Assembly (NCBI GenBank): GCA_034433515.1
Contig: DAOUAL010000057.1
Location: 1 to 64,000 of the forward strand
Direction: 5' to 3'
Length of the DNA: 64,000 nucleotides
Source: DAOTXS01 sp034433515
GTDB taxonomy: Bacteria > Chloroflexota > Anaerolineae > UBA4142
Under the pieces are notes generated by a model. The model ran no database searches. It was given only the letters and a program-made list of their open reading frames with translations, and had not been told where the DNA came from. Position 1 is the first letter of the stretch. The number at the start of each line of letters is the position of its first letter. The position numbers were made by a program, and so were the translations under genes. Below, piece by piece: positions 31,682 through 40,628 of the stretch.

Positions 31682-33295
31682 GTGATGCACAGACATCTTT
31701 TGATGGCACTCGGCTTTTGCCTAGTGCTTGTTCTCATTGCAACGCCTAGTGTCGCCGCCCAAGAACCTGATCCCGCCGATCAGGTCAAATCTTTCTTGAC
31801 CGCCAAAGGGTACACCGTCATAGAGGTAGATTACTATCCCGACGCGCAAGGCAAGCCGCGCCCAGAGGTGGTCTATGTTTTGATGGAGGCCGTCAGCGGA
31901 AATCTGGACAGTGCGGAGACAGCCGCCCAAGTCGTCCTCGGTTTCCACGCATTGCGAAAATATTTTCCACGCGCGGAAACACTTATGGCTGTGCTCACGT
32001 ACAAAAAATATGCTCTTTTCTTTTCAACCTCGAGTACGACGTTTGACACATTTGTGCAAGGTCAAGTGCGGAGCGATGTTTTTTGGAACGAGGTCCGCCG
32101 CAAGGTTCAGATTTATGATTTGGTCAGAAAAGCGTTTACCGATGAAAAAGATTTCAAATCGAACAATCAAACCGGCAAGGATTTTGGAACCACCCCACCG
32201 AATCCAGTGCCAACCCCGGTACCCACGTTTCCCAAAGGCACACTCTTGCGACTCGACCCCTCCACCACTTTTTTGCCGGCAGACGACAAGACGACGGTCA
32301 CGCTTATCGCAACACTCCTCGATGCGAACTATGCGCCACTCGTTGGACGCACGCTCGATTTTTCGTACGAAGCCGCCGGACAAGAGGTGCGATCGCTGGG
32401 TACGTCAGTAACCGATGCCAATGGCACGGCGCGCGCACCGGTCAAGGCACCGCCCGATACCGACAGTCTCTTGCTGCGCGTCTCAACCGAAGCGTTGAAC
32501 AGTCAAGTGTCCATCGTAGTAGGTCCGCCAGTCACCACCAAAGCCGATCAGGTGGATGCGGTGATCACAAGTCTGACCCAGCAGGGCTATGCCGAGGTGG
32601 ACGCCAATTATATCTCGCGCACGAGTGCGACCGGCGAAGTTACCAACATCGCTATCGTAGCGATGCGGATGGCAAGCCAAACGCTCGATCGTACTTTTTA
32701 TTCCCAACTGACTCGCGGCTTTGGTACGTTGCGGACTGTGTTCCCCAAGGCGAACCAACTCCTGGCGATTCTGATCTATCGTGCGGAGGGACAGGATTGG
32801 TATTTGTATTGGAAAGCGCAGACCGCAAACTGGGATCAATTTGTCGCTGGCAAGATGAGCGAAAACGAGTTTTGGCGCTACCTCGACTATGTGGGCGCGT
32901 ACGATGAAGATGGCAATCGGATGGATGACAAGAATTTTATGGACAAGAATTTTGGCGCGGGCGATAGCGGCAAGGAAGCGCGGGTAACGCGCACACTTGA
33001 ATCTACGCTCAAGAAAGAAACCTGGGGTGATCAATGGCACGGGCAAGAGTTTGTGATTCTGCCCGGCAGTTTTGCCGATACGTTTACGCTGGTCGAATGG
33101 AGTGAGAACGTCACCGCCCTCCGCATTTTTCAATCGCCCGAATTTCGCACGCCGATTTTGGAATTCAAGCGTGGCGATTCGCCAGACACCTTGAAAACAT
33201 GGCGACTGGGTCAAGGGCAGTACCTCTTTGCCATCGTCGCACCCGCCGCGCCCGCCATCGCGCGAATGACCTACGTGGAACATCTGCCCCAATAA
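31682..33295 (+). CDS. Secreted protein with two unknown repeats around an Ig-like domain, cluster gene 6
   Basis: 537 residues. A signal peptide (about 1-26) precedes copy R3 (about 32-168, VKSFLTAKGYTVIEVDYYPD), a linker of prolines, a Big-1-like domain (about 189-281, LLRLDPSTTFLPADDKTTV), and copy R4 (about 288-426, TSLTQQGYAEVDANYISR), which ends DKNFMDKNFGAG like R1 in gene 4. The last 110 residues are a beta-rich tail. The order R-Big1-R is the same as in gene 4, so the two are divergent paralogues that arose by duplication within the operon. AGGAG lies 6 bases before the ATG. No catalytic residues stand out. Confidence 0.8.
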   Translation: MMHRHLLMALGFCLVLVLIATPSVAAQEPDPADQVKSFLTAKGYTVIEVDYYPDAQGKPRPEVVYVLMEAVSGNLDSAETAAQVVLGFHALRKYFPRAETLMAVLTYKKYALFFSTSSTTFDTFVQGQVRSDVFWNEVRRKVQIYDLVRKAFTDEKDFKSNNQTGKDFGTTPPNPVPTPVPTFPKGTLLRLDPSTTFLPADDKTTVTLIATLLDANYAPLVGRTLDFSYEAAGQEVRSLGTSVTDANGTARAPVKAPPDTDSLLLRVSTEALNSQVSIVVGPPVTTKADQVDAVITSLTQQGYAEVDANYISRTSATGEVTNIAIVAMRMASQTLDRTFYSQLTRGFGTLRTVFPKANQLLAILIYRAEGQDWYLYWKAQTANWDQFVAGKMSENEFWRYLDYVGAYDEDGNRMDDKNFMDKNFGAGDSGKEARVTRTLESTLKKETWGDQWHGQEFVILPGSFADTFTLVEWSENVTALRIFQSPEFRTPILEFKRGDSPDTLKTWRLGQGQYLFAIVAPAAPAIARMTYVEHLPQ

Positions 33296-33307
33296 AGGAA
33301 AACAACT

Positions 33308-34795
33308 ATGAATGCGTTCAACCGTATCTGGCTATCCTTGATCAGCGTGTTCGTCTTGACATTCGCGGCGAATTCAACCCTCCCTGCCCGCGCGAATGAC
33401 GCAATGTCGCAGATCGAGTCATTGGCATTGGACATCCCAGCACTGCAAGCCGGTGATGTGGATCTCGCGCTGAGTGAGGTGAGCGCGATTCAAGCCGTCG
33501 CGGCGGCGCCGTTGGTGTTGGGCAAAGCCACCGCAGTGCGCATCAAGATTACTTTGCCGGCAACCGCGCGAGTGGAGGCAAAGGTAGTGGTGGAGGTGAA
33601 CGCGACGCTCTACGAACGCGCGGTGAGTTTGGCGGGACCGCAAACGGTGGTCACGTTGCGGGTTGCCGAGCCGCGCGTCTTGGCGCCGGTGACGATCCAA
33701 GCGTCGGTGGCGCCCACCGGCATCGTCCGCGATCCCAATCCGGCGAACAACACCCAGTCGGTAACCGTTCAAACGGTACAAACCGTCGAAAAGATCGTGG
33801 CGTTTTTCTTACCGGTGGATTGGACGCCTGAAGAGCAGAGTCGGTACCACTACGCGACGATGTATCCCAAGTACGTGCAAAACGCTGCCGAGTTTCTCAT
33901 CGGCGCGTATCCGTTGGCGAGAGAGCAAATCATTGTAGATTCGACGATGACACCGCACATCTTGACGCCGTTCGAAAAGACATTAGTGGATAGCGCGGGA
34001 AAATTTAGTTATCGCAACGCTCTCGCTTTGTACGGCAGCATCGCTATCGCTGGTCGGCGCTATCGTCCCGATGCCGCGATTGTGATTGGCATTCTACCCC
34101 CCGAGTGGTTTAGCAAACATGGCAAGCCCAAAACCCTGGGCTTGACGTTGACAGCCGTGCAAGGCACGGTTACCAGTCAATTCGATCTGGGCGAAGCCAC
34201 GACGGCGGCGCACGAAATTGGGCATCTCTACGCGTTGTACGAAGATTACGATTACGCAATCAATCCACCGCGTCCCGGCGTGGAGATTCTAGAGCCGAGT
34301 TACTGGGTGGAACGTGAACAAGAATTGGTAAGCACCTCTTCAAAAAAGTTGTGGACATATATGAGTGCGGGGAGCAAACAAGTAACCTATTGGACGGATA
34401 GCCGCATCTACGAGTACTTGATGGCGAAATTTGCGTTGCGCGGTGGAACGGCGAGCGCGCCGCTCATCCTCGCGGCGACGATGGCGTGGCGGGTGGAGCA
34501 AGATGGTTCACCCGCCGAGTACAGCGCAAACATTCATCGCTTTGAGCGCACCCAGCCGATTTATTGCGCAATTGCCGGTATCGCGCTGGCTCCCGGTGCG
34601 CCCCTAGACATCAAACTTTATCGAGGGAATACACTGGTCAAGACCGAGCGGCGGCTTGCGGTTGCCGGCAACCAATGGTATCCGGTTTTGCTGGCGGAGG
34701 CGAAAATGTTACCCGAAGGAACCTATCGCGTGGAAATTTATTGGGCAGGACAGTTGGTCAAAACGAATCAATTTGAAATCAAAGCCAGTCAGTAA
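33308..34795 (+). CDS. Secreted HEIGH-motif metallopeptidase, cluster gene 7
   Basis: 495 residues. A signal peptide ends near residue 30. Residues about 50-155 look like a CARDB/Ig-like domain ending DPNPANNTQSVTV. The central domain carries AAHEIGHLYALYEDYDYA: the HExxH zinc motif (His302, Glu303, His306) is followed by acidic residues that may supply the third ligand, as in gluzincin- or M6/M66-like peptidases. The C-terminal 100 residues form a beta-sandwich ending EGTYRVEIYWAGQLVKTNQF, close in pattern to a domain in gene 3. AAGGAAAA precedes the ATG, 12 bases after gene 6. It could process the cluster's own surface proteins or attack outside substrates. The exact peptidase family is not certain. 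Confidence 0.8.
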   Translation: MNAFNRIWLSLISVFVLTFAANSTLPARANDAMSQIESLALDIPALQAGDVDLALSEVSAIQAVAAAPLVLGKATAVRIKITLPATARVEAKVVVEVNATLYERAVSLAGPQTVVTLRVAEPRVLAPVTIQASVAPTGIVRDPNPANNTQSVTVQTVQTVEKIVAFFLPVDWTPEEQSRYHYATMYPKYVQNAAEFLIGAYPLAREQIIVDSTMTPHILTPFEKTLVDSAGKFSYRNALALYGSIAIAGRRYRPDAAIVIGILPPEWFSKHGKPKTLGLTLTAVQGTVTSQFDLGEATTAAHEIGHLYALYEDYDYAINPPRPGVEILEPSYWVEREQELVSTSSKKLWTYMSAGSKQVTYWTDSRIYEYLMAKFALRGGTASAPLILAATMAWRVEQDGSPAEYSANIHRFERTQPIYCAIAGIALAPGAPLDIKLYRGNTLVKTERRLAVAGNQWYPVLLAEAKMLPEGTYRVEIYWAGQLVKTNQFEIKASQ

Positions 34796-34840
34796 CATCA
34801 CCTTCCTAGAAACCCTCAGTGGCATAATTCAGAAAATAAG

Positions 34841-35172
34841 TTTGTAGTCGCGCGATTCATCGCGCCACTTTGTAGTCGCGCAATTCATCGCGCCGCGTAA
34901 ACGAGGCAAGAAATCGCCTATACTACCAACCGGCTGCCGCGAATGGATTTGCCCGGCACAACTTGTCCCCAACGTGAAAGGTATCCCCTCTCCCCTCTTC
35001 GATGCTTGCTTTTCGATTGGCATCGCGTTATACTAAGTGCCTAGGGCACCCACGATCTCAAGCCACATTTGCCGATGCTTTTCGAGACCGTCGCATACCC
35101 ACCGATTCACTAACCGCAGAGGCGCAGAGTTTAAGATTTTTTCAGGTTTGTAGTTGCGCGATTCATCGCGCG
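34841..35172. repeat. Three copies of a 26-base REP-like palindrome
   Basis: tttgtagtcgcgcgattcat + cgcgcc at 34841-34866, with variants at 34869-34894 and 35147-35172. Each contains GCGCGA-ttca-TCGCGC or a near version, able to form a hairpin. A fourth relative is at 4135-4162. The copies occupy the 488-base gap between the metallopeptidase and oxidoreductase genes, which otherwise shows no ORF. Confidence 0.85.
34944..34981. repeat. 38-base dispersed repeat, copy 1
   Basis: Begins tggatttgcccggcacaact and matches 44109-44146 at 36 of 38 positions. Both copies are intergenic. Confidence 0.8.
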
Positions 35173-35283
35173 GTGTGAACGGCGATCAAGTTGTGCTGAT
35201 TGGCAGTTGCTATGCTATACCCTGTTTTTCCGTCTCGTTTGAATGTATTCCAAGGTAGTGAAAAAAATATTTGAGGCAAAGCC

Positions 35284-36438
35284 ATGTTACCCAAAACAGC
35301 AGACATTGTGATCATCGGCGGCGGATGTATGGGCGCGAGCACCGCGTATTATCTGGCGCAACGCGGCGCGCGCGTCGTCCTCCTCGAGCGTGAAAAATTT
35401 TTGGCGATGGGTTCAACCGGGCGTAACGCCGGTGGGGTGCGCCATCAATTCTCCACCGAGGTCAACGTTCGCCTTTCGCTTTTTTCGCTCGATGTGGTTG
35501 CTCACTTTGAAGACCTTTTGGGTGTCTCGGCGGGCTATCAGCCGATAGGTTATCTTTTTCTGCTGACGACGCCGCGTGAAGTCGAGATATTCAAGGCGAA
35601 CGTTGCGCTTCAACATCGGTTAGGTGTGAACGATGTACGCTTCCTTACGCCGAATGAAATTGCAATGCTTGTTCCACTCGTCAATTTAGAAGGTGTGCTC
35701 GGCGGCACGTTTTGTCCGCGCGATGGGTTGGCTGATCCGAACAGTGTAACGCAAGGATTTGCCAAAGGCGCACGCGCGTATGGCGCGCAAATCGAAACCG
35801 AGACCACCGTCATCGGGATCAAACTCGATGGGGATCGCGTGGCGAGTGTGGTAACGAATCGCGGCGAGATTGCCACGCGCGTTGTCGTCAATTGCGCGGG
35901 ACCGTGGGCGGCTCAAATCGGCAAACTGGTGGGGCTGGATATTCCGATTGTGCCTCTGCGCCGGCAATTTTTCACAACCGATGCCTTGCCCCAAATTCCG
36001 CGCACCCATCCCATGACGATCGAGTTTGCCACCTCGTTGTATTTTCATCCAGAAGGCGCGGGCTTGCTTGTGGGGATGTCTAACCCAGATGAAAAGCCGG
36101 GCGACACGTACGCGATTGACGAAGAGTTTCATCTCAAGACACTTGAGCGCGCCATGTATCGTTTGCCGATTTTGGAAAATGCGCGCGTAGCAAGCCAGAT
36201 GGCAGGTTTGTACGAAATGACCCCGGATGCCCATCCGATTCTGGCACAGGCGCGCGCGGTGCCCGGTTTTTACATCGCCGCCGGATTTTCCGGGCATGGC
36301 TTTCAACATTCACCGGCGACCGGCAAAGTAATGAGCGAACTGATTCTGGATGGCCAGGCAACTACGATTGATATTTCAATGCTCGATTTAGAACGTTTTG
36401 TAGAAGGACGAATGATCCAAGAAATGAATGTGGTGTAA
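35284..36438 (+). CDS. FAD-dependent amine/amino-acid oxidoreductase (DAO family)
   Basis: 384 residues. The N-terminal Rossmann motif IVIIGGGCMGASTAYYLAQRGARVVLLE binds FAD. MGSTGRNAGGVRHQFSTE is the conserved segment after it in sarcosine oxidase beta subunit, dimethylglycine oxidase and glycine oxidase type enzymes. VVNCAGPWAAQIGKL and FYIAAGFSGHGFQHSPATG complete the family pattern. It oxidises a secondary amine or amino acid, but whether it uses oxygen, folate or another acceptor cannot be told. No partner subunits (alpha, gamma or delta) adjoin it, which argues against heterotetrameric sarcosine oxidase. The ATG at 35284 follows a weak gaggcaaag site. Confidence 0.88.
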   Translation: MLPKTADIVIIGGGCMGASTAYYLAQRGARVVLLEREKFLAMGSTGRNAGGVRHQFSTEVNVRLSLFSLDVVAHFEDLLGVSAGYQPIGYLFLLTTPREVEIFKANVALQHRLGVNDVRFLTPNEIAMLVPLVNLEGVLGGTFCPRDGLADPNSVTQGFAKGARAYGAQIETETTVIGIKLDGDRVASVVTNRGEIATRVVVNCAGPWAAQIGKLVGLDIPIVPLRRQFFTTDALPQIPRTHPMTIEFATSLYFHPEGAGLLVGMSNPDEKPGDTYAIDEEFHLKTLERAMYRLPILENARVASQMAGLYEMTPDAHPILAQARAVPGFYIAAGFSGHGFQHSPATGKVMSELILDGQATTIDISMLDLERFVEGRMIQEMNVV

Positions 36439-36440
36439 AC

Positions 36441-36471
36441 AGAGCCGGCGAGTCAATGACTCGCCGGCTCT
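36441..36471. terminator. Perfect 31-base palindrome between convergent genes
   Basis: AGAGCCGGCGAGTCA - A - TGACTCGCCGGCTCT, 15-base arms. It follows the oxidoreductase stop by 2 bases and overlaps the final codons of the 36453 gene. There is no T run on either strand, so termination efficiency is uncertain; it belongs to the GAGTC/GACTC palindrome group also seen at 2836, 44319 and 59903. Confidence 0.6.
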
Positions 36472-37901
36472 CGTATAAACACCACGGCTTGCGGATCGCG
36501 GTACACTTGTTTCCACGTTGCCGCACGCGCGAGTTGCGCGGCAAGCGGCGCATTCGGTTCGATCAAGACCACCCGCACATTGTAGCGTTCGAGCGGCTCG
36601 TGCCAATCCACCCCTCCCCGGTACGCTTTCAGGTACACGTTTTCGATGAACGCATCGCCATACACATCGGCGCGGCCATCAATGAACACGCGTGCTTGCG
36701 GATACATCCGCCAAATCAAATAACCGCCCCACGCGTACGTGTTATAGATTCCCCCCTCGATGTTTTGCGCTTGAATGAAATCGGTCGCTGCCGCCGGAAA
36801 CTTGGCACGCTCGGTTTCCGCCTGATTCGCTACAACGATAGCGACACGCGCAATGCCTGCGAGCACAATCATCGTCAACAGAATCCAATTCACGATTGTA
36901 GCGATGCGTGTCATTTGCCGACGGGTATTCAAAACATTTGCCCAACCCTGCGATTCGATGATGTACCACACGTGTTCCGCGAGAATCGGCGTGGCGATGA
37001 TCGCATAAAGTGGGATGTGGCGCGCCGAGCGCAGTGCCGCATAACCGAATCCAACGAGCAGAATCGTTTGGACGAGCGAGGTGCGTTTGCCGGACCAAGC
37101 AATCGCCGCGAGGGTGGCGAGCAACAGCCAAGCAAAGGGTTGAAACTCGATCAAGTGAAAATCGGGTGAAAACCATTCTTGAATGTACGCTTGCATCGTG
37201 GCTGAAGTGAGGGTTTCAAACGGATAAAGGTACATCGTTACACCGTTGGGATTGAACAACACGGCGACAAGGCAAAGCAGCAAGACTCTCCAGAGGGGGG
37301 AATGTGGCGCGTGCACCGTTAACTTGGAACCGGCAATTTTGAATCCTGAAACGATTTCGCCCAACACATACACCCCAACAATCACAATGCCCAACGCGTA
37401 CCCGCTATGCAGATTAACCCAGAGGAGCATCAAGAATGGCAATGACCATATGGAGCGCCCCTTGCGATCGAGTATCCACAAGAACACGCTCGTCAGCAAC
37501 AGCGAAAGCATCTGTGGACGGACGCCCCACGTGGGTGCTGTGGCGAGTGCCGCCAGCATCACGGCAAACGCGGCGATATACGGTTGACCGGGACTGCGGA
37601 GATAAACCAAGGCAAACGATAGCGTCATGAGAGCAGAAAAGATGAGGATTAAAAGTGGAAACGACCCCAGGGTGTAGAGCACAAAGATAAAAATTTCCGC
37701 CAGCCATTCGTGCGTAACCCACAGACGACCGGCGTTCGTCAATGAAAAAATATCGGCGTGTGGAATGGTGTGTGTTTCGACGATGTATTTACCCGTACTC
37801 AAATGCCACCAGAAATCCGGATCACTGATTTCGCGGGTGGTCATCACGAACAAGGCGATGAACAAAATGCTAACGAACAAACGCCGGGTGGTCAATCTCA
37901 T
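36453..37901 (-). CDS. Polytopic membrane protein, possible glycosyltransferase-like
   Basis: 482 residues with about ten membrane helices. After helix 1 comes DPDFWWHLSTGKYIVETHTI, PHADIFSL and WVTHEWLAEI, a pattern with conserved Asp, Trp and His in the first outer loop like that of GT-C membrane glycosyltransferases. The C-terminal soluble part (about 390-482) has VFIDGRADVYGD and a second alpha/beta segment. It ends an apparent operon with a methyltransferase and a DPM-type glycosyltransferase (spacings 8 and 15 bases), so a role in lipid-linked sugar transfer or envelope glycans is plausible. No named family is certain. Confidence 0.75.
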   Translation of the reverse strand: MRLTTRRLFVSILFIALFVMTTREISDPDFWWHLSTGKYIVETHTIPHADIFSLTNAGRLWVTHEWLAEIFIFVLYTLGSFPLLILIFSALMTLSFALVYLRSPGQPYIAAFAVMLAALATAPTWGVRPQMLSLLLTSVFLWILDRKGRSIWSLPFLMLLWVNLHSGYALGIVIVGVYVLGEIVSGFKIAGSKLTVHAPHSPLWRVLLLCLVAVLFNPNGVTMYLYPFETLTSATMQAYIQEWFSPDFHLIEFQPFAWLLLATLAAIAWSGKRTSLVQTILLVGFGYAALRSARHIPLYAIIATPILAEHVWYIIESQGWANVLNTRRQMTRIATIVNWILLTMIVLAGIARVAIVVANQAETERAKFPAAATDFIQAQNIEGGIYNTYAWGGYLIWRMYPQARVFIDGRADVYGDAFIENVYLKAYRGGVDWHEPLERYNVRVVLIEPNAPLAAQLARAATWKQVYRDPQAVVFIREPASH

Positions 37902-37909
37902 AGCAAGTG

Positions 37910-38827
37910 CTAGATTTTCCGCGCATACAACGTGAACAAGTCACCAAAGTTTACCGGAATGGCAACGCTGCCCCAATTCAGACGTACGACGATAGCATTC
38001 AACACTCGATAAAGGGATTGGCTATACGGGGCAAGGCGTGTGATAAAATATCCCAAGCGCAAATAGCGTCCCTGCGCGCTTGACTTGATCACGTGAAAAC
38101 CATTTAGTTCCAACATTCGCTTGAGGGTGCGAGGCGAAAAATAGTACAGATGCATTTCCATCAACCAGGGCCAACGGGCGCCCATCAAACGCGCAAACCA
38201 ACTTTCGATATTAATCGTGTGAATCGCAAAAATGCCTCCCGGCTTGAGAACCCGGTGCACCTGCCGAATCTCTGCTGCCGGATCAGTGAGATGTTCAATC
38301 ACATCCCATAACGTAACCACATCGAAATAATTTACCGGCAAGCCCGCGTCTGCCAGCGTGCCGGTAATCACGTGTAGCCCACGCGCGCGCGCTTGTTCTG
38401 CCGCCCACGTAGAGGGTTCAACGCCCCACGCTTCCCAGCCGCGTTGTTGCGCCAATTCCACCATCACGCCAATGTGGCATCCTACATCGAGCAATCGCCG
38501 CGAAGTCGAATCGGTGACCAAGGCTTCGAGCGGCGCGAGATTGCGACGAAAGGTTAACACACGCCCTTCGCGTTCTTCAACGTAGGTTGGATCTTCAACG
38601 ACGCTATAACTCTCGTTGACAAGTGACGAGTCCCAACGTGGATTCGCGTACACCAAACCGCATTCGTTGCAGCGTACGATGGGAGGATGGATGCCATACG
38701 CGGAACTGGTGCAACGAAAGTTCTCCGTATTGAGGGTGAGATTTTTCAACGTGCTGGGATAAAGCAGCGTAACATTTCGCGCGCCGCACAAATTGCAAGG
38801 AATATCTTCCGGCAAGATCGGATTCAT
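37910..38827 (-). CDS. Class I SAM-dependent methyltransferase with zinc-ribbon start
   Basis: 305 residues. CNLCGARN (about residues 11-18) and CNECGLVYANPRW form a two-CxxC zinc-binding head. The methyltransferase core has LLDVGCHIGVMVEL (SAM-binding motif I), FDVVTLWDVIEHLTDP (motif with the methyl-acceptor region) and LKPGGIFAIHT. This head-plus-core layout is widespread among methyltransferases encoded in surface-polysaccharide and glycolipid loci, and it sits 15 bases after a DPM-type glycosyltransferase. The acceptor is unknown. Confidence 0.9.
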   Translation of the reverse strand: MNPILPEDIPCNLCGARNVTLLYPSTLKNLTLNTENFRCTSSAYGIHPPIVRCNECGLVYANPRWDSSLVNESYSVVEDPTYVEEREGRVLTFRRNLAPLEALVTDSTSRRLLDVGCHIGVMVELAQQRGWEAWGVEPSTWAAEQARARGLHVITGTLADAGLPVNYFDVVTLWDVIEHLTDPAAEIRQVHRVLKPGGIFAIHTINIESWFARLMGARWPWLMEMHLYYFSPRTLKRMLELNGFHVIKSSAQGRYLRLGYFITRLAPYSQSLYRVLNAIVVRLNWGSVAIPVNFGDLFTLYARKI

Positions 38828-38842
38828 TGACGCCTTCCCAGT

Positions 38843-39577
38843 CTAGGTTTGCTTCCACAAAAGATTCTTGGCATTCCGCAGACGCCGATAGGTCAACCGC
38901 ATCACCGTATAGGTCGCTTTGTAAATTTCCTTGCGCGAGATTTTGGAAGTACCCGCCCGGCGATCTTCGTACACAATCGGCGTTTCGCCAATCCGCCAGC
39001 CCCGCGCTTGACAGAGGAACAACATTTCGATGAGGAAGGAATAGCCGTTCGAGAACACGGCATCGAGATTGATGGATTCCAACACGCTGCGGCGATACGC
39101 GCGAAAACCGGAGGTGCAATCGTGTGCTTTGAGATTGAGCATCGTCCGCGCAAACCAATTGGCGCCCCAACTGACCAAGCGTAATTTCAAATCCCGGCCC
39201 TGCATTCCACCACCGCGCACATAACGCGAGCCAATCATCACATCGTACTGATCCAAACGTTGAATCAGGTTGGGAATGTAGCGGGGATGATGGGAAAAGT
39301 CGGCATCCATCGTGAGGATAGGATCGAGTTCAAGTTGAAAGGCGTGGCGCATCCCGGCGATGTGGGCAGTCCCCAAGCCCAATTTTGCCGGGCGATGGAT
39401 GCACTGCACGCGCGATTCGGTTTGCGCCAGATCATCCACCAGTTTGCCGGTGCCATCCGGCGAATTATCATCCACGACGATCACATGCAGGTCGAGCGGC
39501 AACGCGAGAATTTGATTGACGAGATTTTGAATGTTGTCTAATTCGTTGTACGTTGGAATAATGACCGCAGATGGCAT
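38843..39577 (-). CDS. Polyprenol monophosphomannose synthase-type glycosyltransferase
   Basis: 244 residues of GT2 fold. AVIIPTYNELDNIQNLV opens the domain, VVDDNSPDGTGKLVDDL carries the first acidic residues, MDADFSHHPRYIP is the metal-binding DxD-like motif, and GSRYVRGGG with DCTSGFRAYRR complete the DPM1-type signature. It transfers a sugar, classically mannose from GDP-mannose, to polyprenyl phosphate on the inner face of the membrane. It lacks the C-terminal membrane extension some homologues have. The ATG at 39577 is chosen because similarity begins there. Downstream genes (methyltransferase, membrane protein) suggest a glycan pathway; thiQ ends 41 bases upstream. Confidence 0.92.
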   Translation of the reverse strand: MPSAVIIPTYNELDNIQNLVNQILALPLDLHVIVVDDNSPDGTGKLVDDLAQTESRVQCIHRPAKLGLGTAHIAGMRHAFQLELDPILTMDADFSHHPRYIPNLIQRLDQYDVMIGSRYVRGGGMQGRDLKLRLVSWGANWFARTMLNLKAHDCTSGFRAYRRSVLESINLDAVFSNGYSFLIEMLFLCQARGWRIGETPIVYEDRRAGTSKISRKEIYKATYTVMRLTYRRLRNAKNLLWKQT

Positions 39578-39618
39578 AGTGCTCTCATTGTATTCTATTT
39601 CGCTGAGAATGCAAACCA

Positions 39619-40626
39619 CTATGCCGGGATCAATTCGATGGCGTGGATTTCCAAACCCACCTCGGTACCCACCGCGAAGGGGGCCGGGCTCTCGATGGTC
39701 AACTCAATGCCAGAAAAAGTAACGGCGCGCAAGCGGTACCTGCCAATGCGATAGGTGCATTCGACGAGGCGCGCGCGAGTTTCGGCGTGGGGGTTGATCC
39801 GGATGCGATCGGGGCGAACGAGTGCCACAAGATTGTCGGTGAGTGAAGATGAGGCAACGGGAAATGTCCCTAGGGGAGTTTCGATTTGGTGATCACTGGT
39901 TCGGCGGGCAGGGAAGAGGTTGGTCATTCCCAAAAATCGCGCCACGAAGGCGTTGGCGGGTGTCTGATAAATTTCGGCGGGGAATCCGATTTGTACAATC
40001 TGCCCGGCGTGAATAATCGCAATGCGATCCGCAATTGCAAACGCTTCCTCTTGATCGTGGGTCACGTAGAGCGCCGTCATTCCAATCCGTTTCAAAATGG
40101 TGCGCAGGTCGGCGACCAATTGTTCGCGCAAAATGCGATCCAGCGCGCCCAGCGGTTCATCGAACATCAACAGGCGTGGGCGTGGCGCAAGCGCGCGGGC
40201 AAGCGCCACCCGTTGTTGCTCGCCGCCGGACAAGTGATTCACATCGCGTTGCTCAAAGCCACGCAATCCTACCAAGTCGAGCGTCTCTTGAACGCGCGTG
40301 CGTATTTCGGCGGGAGCGACCTTTTGCATCCGCAAGGCAAACGCCACGTTTTCAAAAACATTCTTATGCGGAAACAATGCCAAGTCTTGGAACATCATTC
40401 CAAAGTTGCGTTGATGCACCGGAACATTCCGCATATTTTTGCCCGCAAAGAAGACGTCACCACGCTCCGCCGATTCCAAACCAACGATGATGCGAAGCAG
40501 CGTGGTCTTGCCACTGCCGCTGGGTCCCAATAGACAAACGATTTCGCCGGCGTTCACCGAGAGCGAAATATCATGCAAGAGCGGAGCGTTGTTGTAGGTT
40601 TTGGAGATGTGAAGCAGTTCAAGCAT
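39619..40626 (-). CDS. thiQ: Thiamine ABC transporter ATPase
   Basis: 335 residues. Walker A GPSGSGKTTL, Q-loop MMFQDLALFPHKNV, signature LSGGEQQRVALARALA, Walker B LLMFDEPLGALD and THDQEEAF are intact. At 335 residues it is longer than E. coli ThiQ and has a C-terminal TOBE-like regulatory part (LVALVRPDRIRINP), as in PotA/FbpC ATPases. On its own it could serve an iron or polyamine importer. The TPP riboswitch at the head of the operon makes thiamine or a precursor the likely cargo. The ATG is 2 bases after the thiP stop. Confidence 0.85.
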   Translation of the reverse strand: MLELLHISKTYNNAPLLHDISLSVNAGEIVCLLGPSGSGKTTLLRIIVGLESAERGDVFFAGKNMRNVPVHQRNFGMMFQDLALFPHKNVFENVAFALRMQKVAPAEIRTRVQETLDLVGLRGFEQRDVNHLSGGEQQRVALARALAPRPRLLMFDEPLGALDRILREQLVADLRTILKRIGMTALYVTHDQEEAFAIADRIAIIHAGQIVQIGFPAEIYQTPANAFVARFLGMTNLFPARRTSDHQIETPLGTFPVASSSLTDNLVALVRPDRIRINPHAETRARLVECTYRIGRYRLRAVTFSGIELTIESPAPFAVGTEVGLEIHAIELIPA

Positions 40627-40628
40627 CG

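Noticed and set aside
26403..34795. Cluster as a type IV pilus, secretion system or BREX-like defence system
   Set aside because: No secretion ATPase, pilin signal, nuclease, methylase or ATPase was found among the genes.
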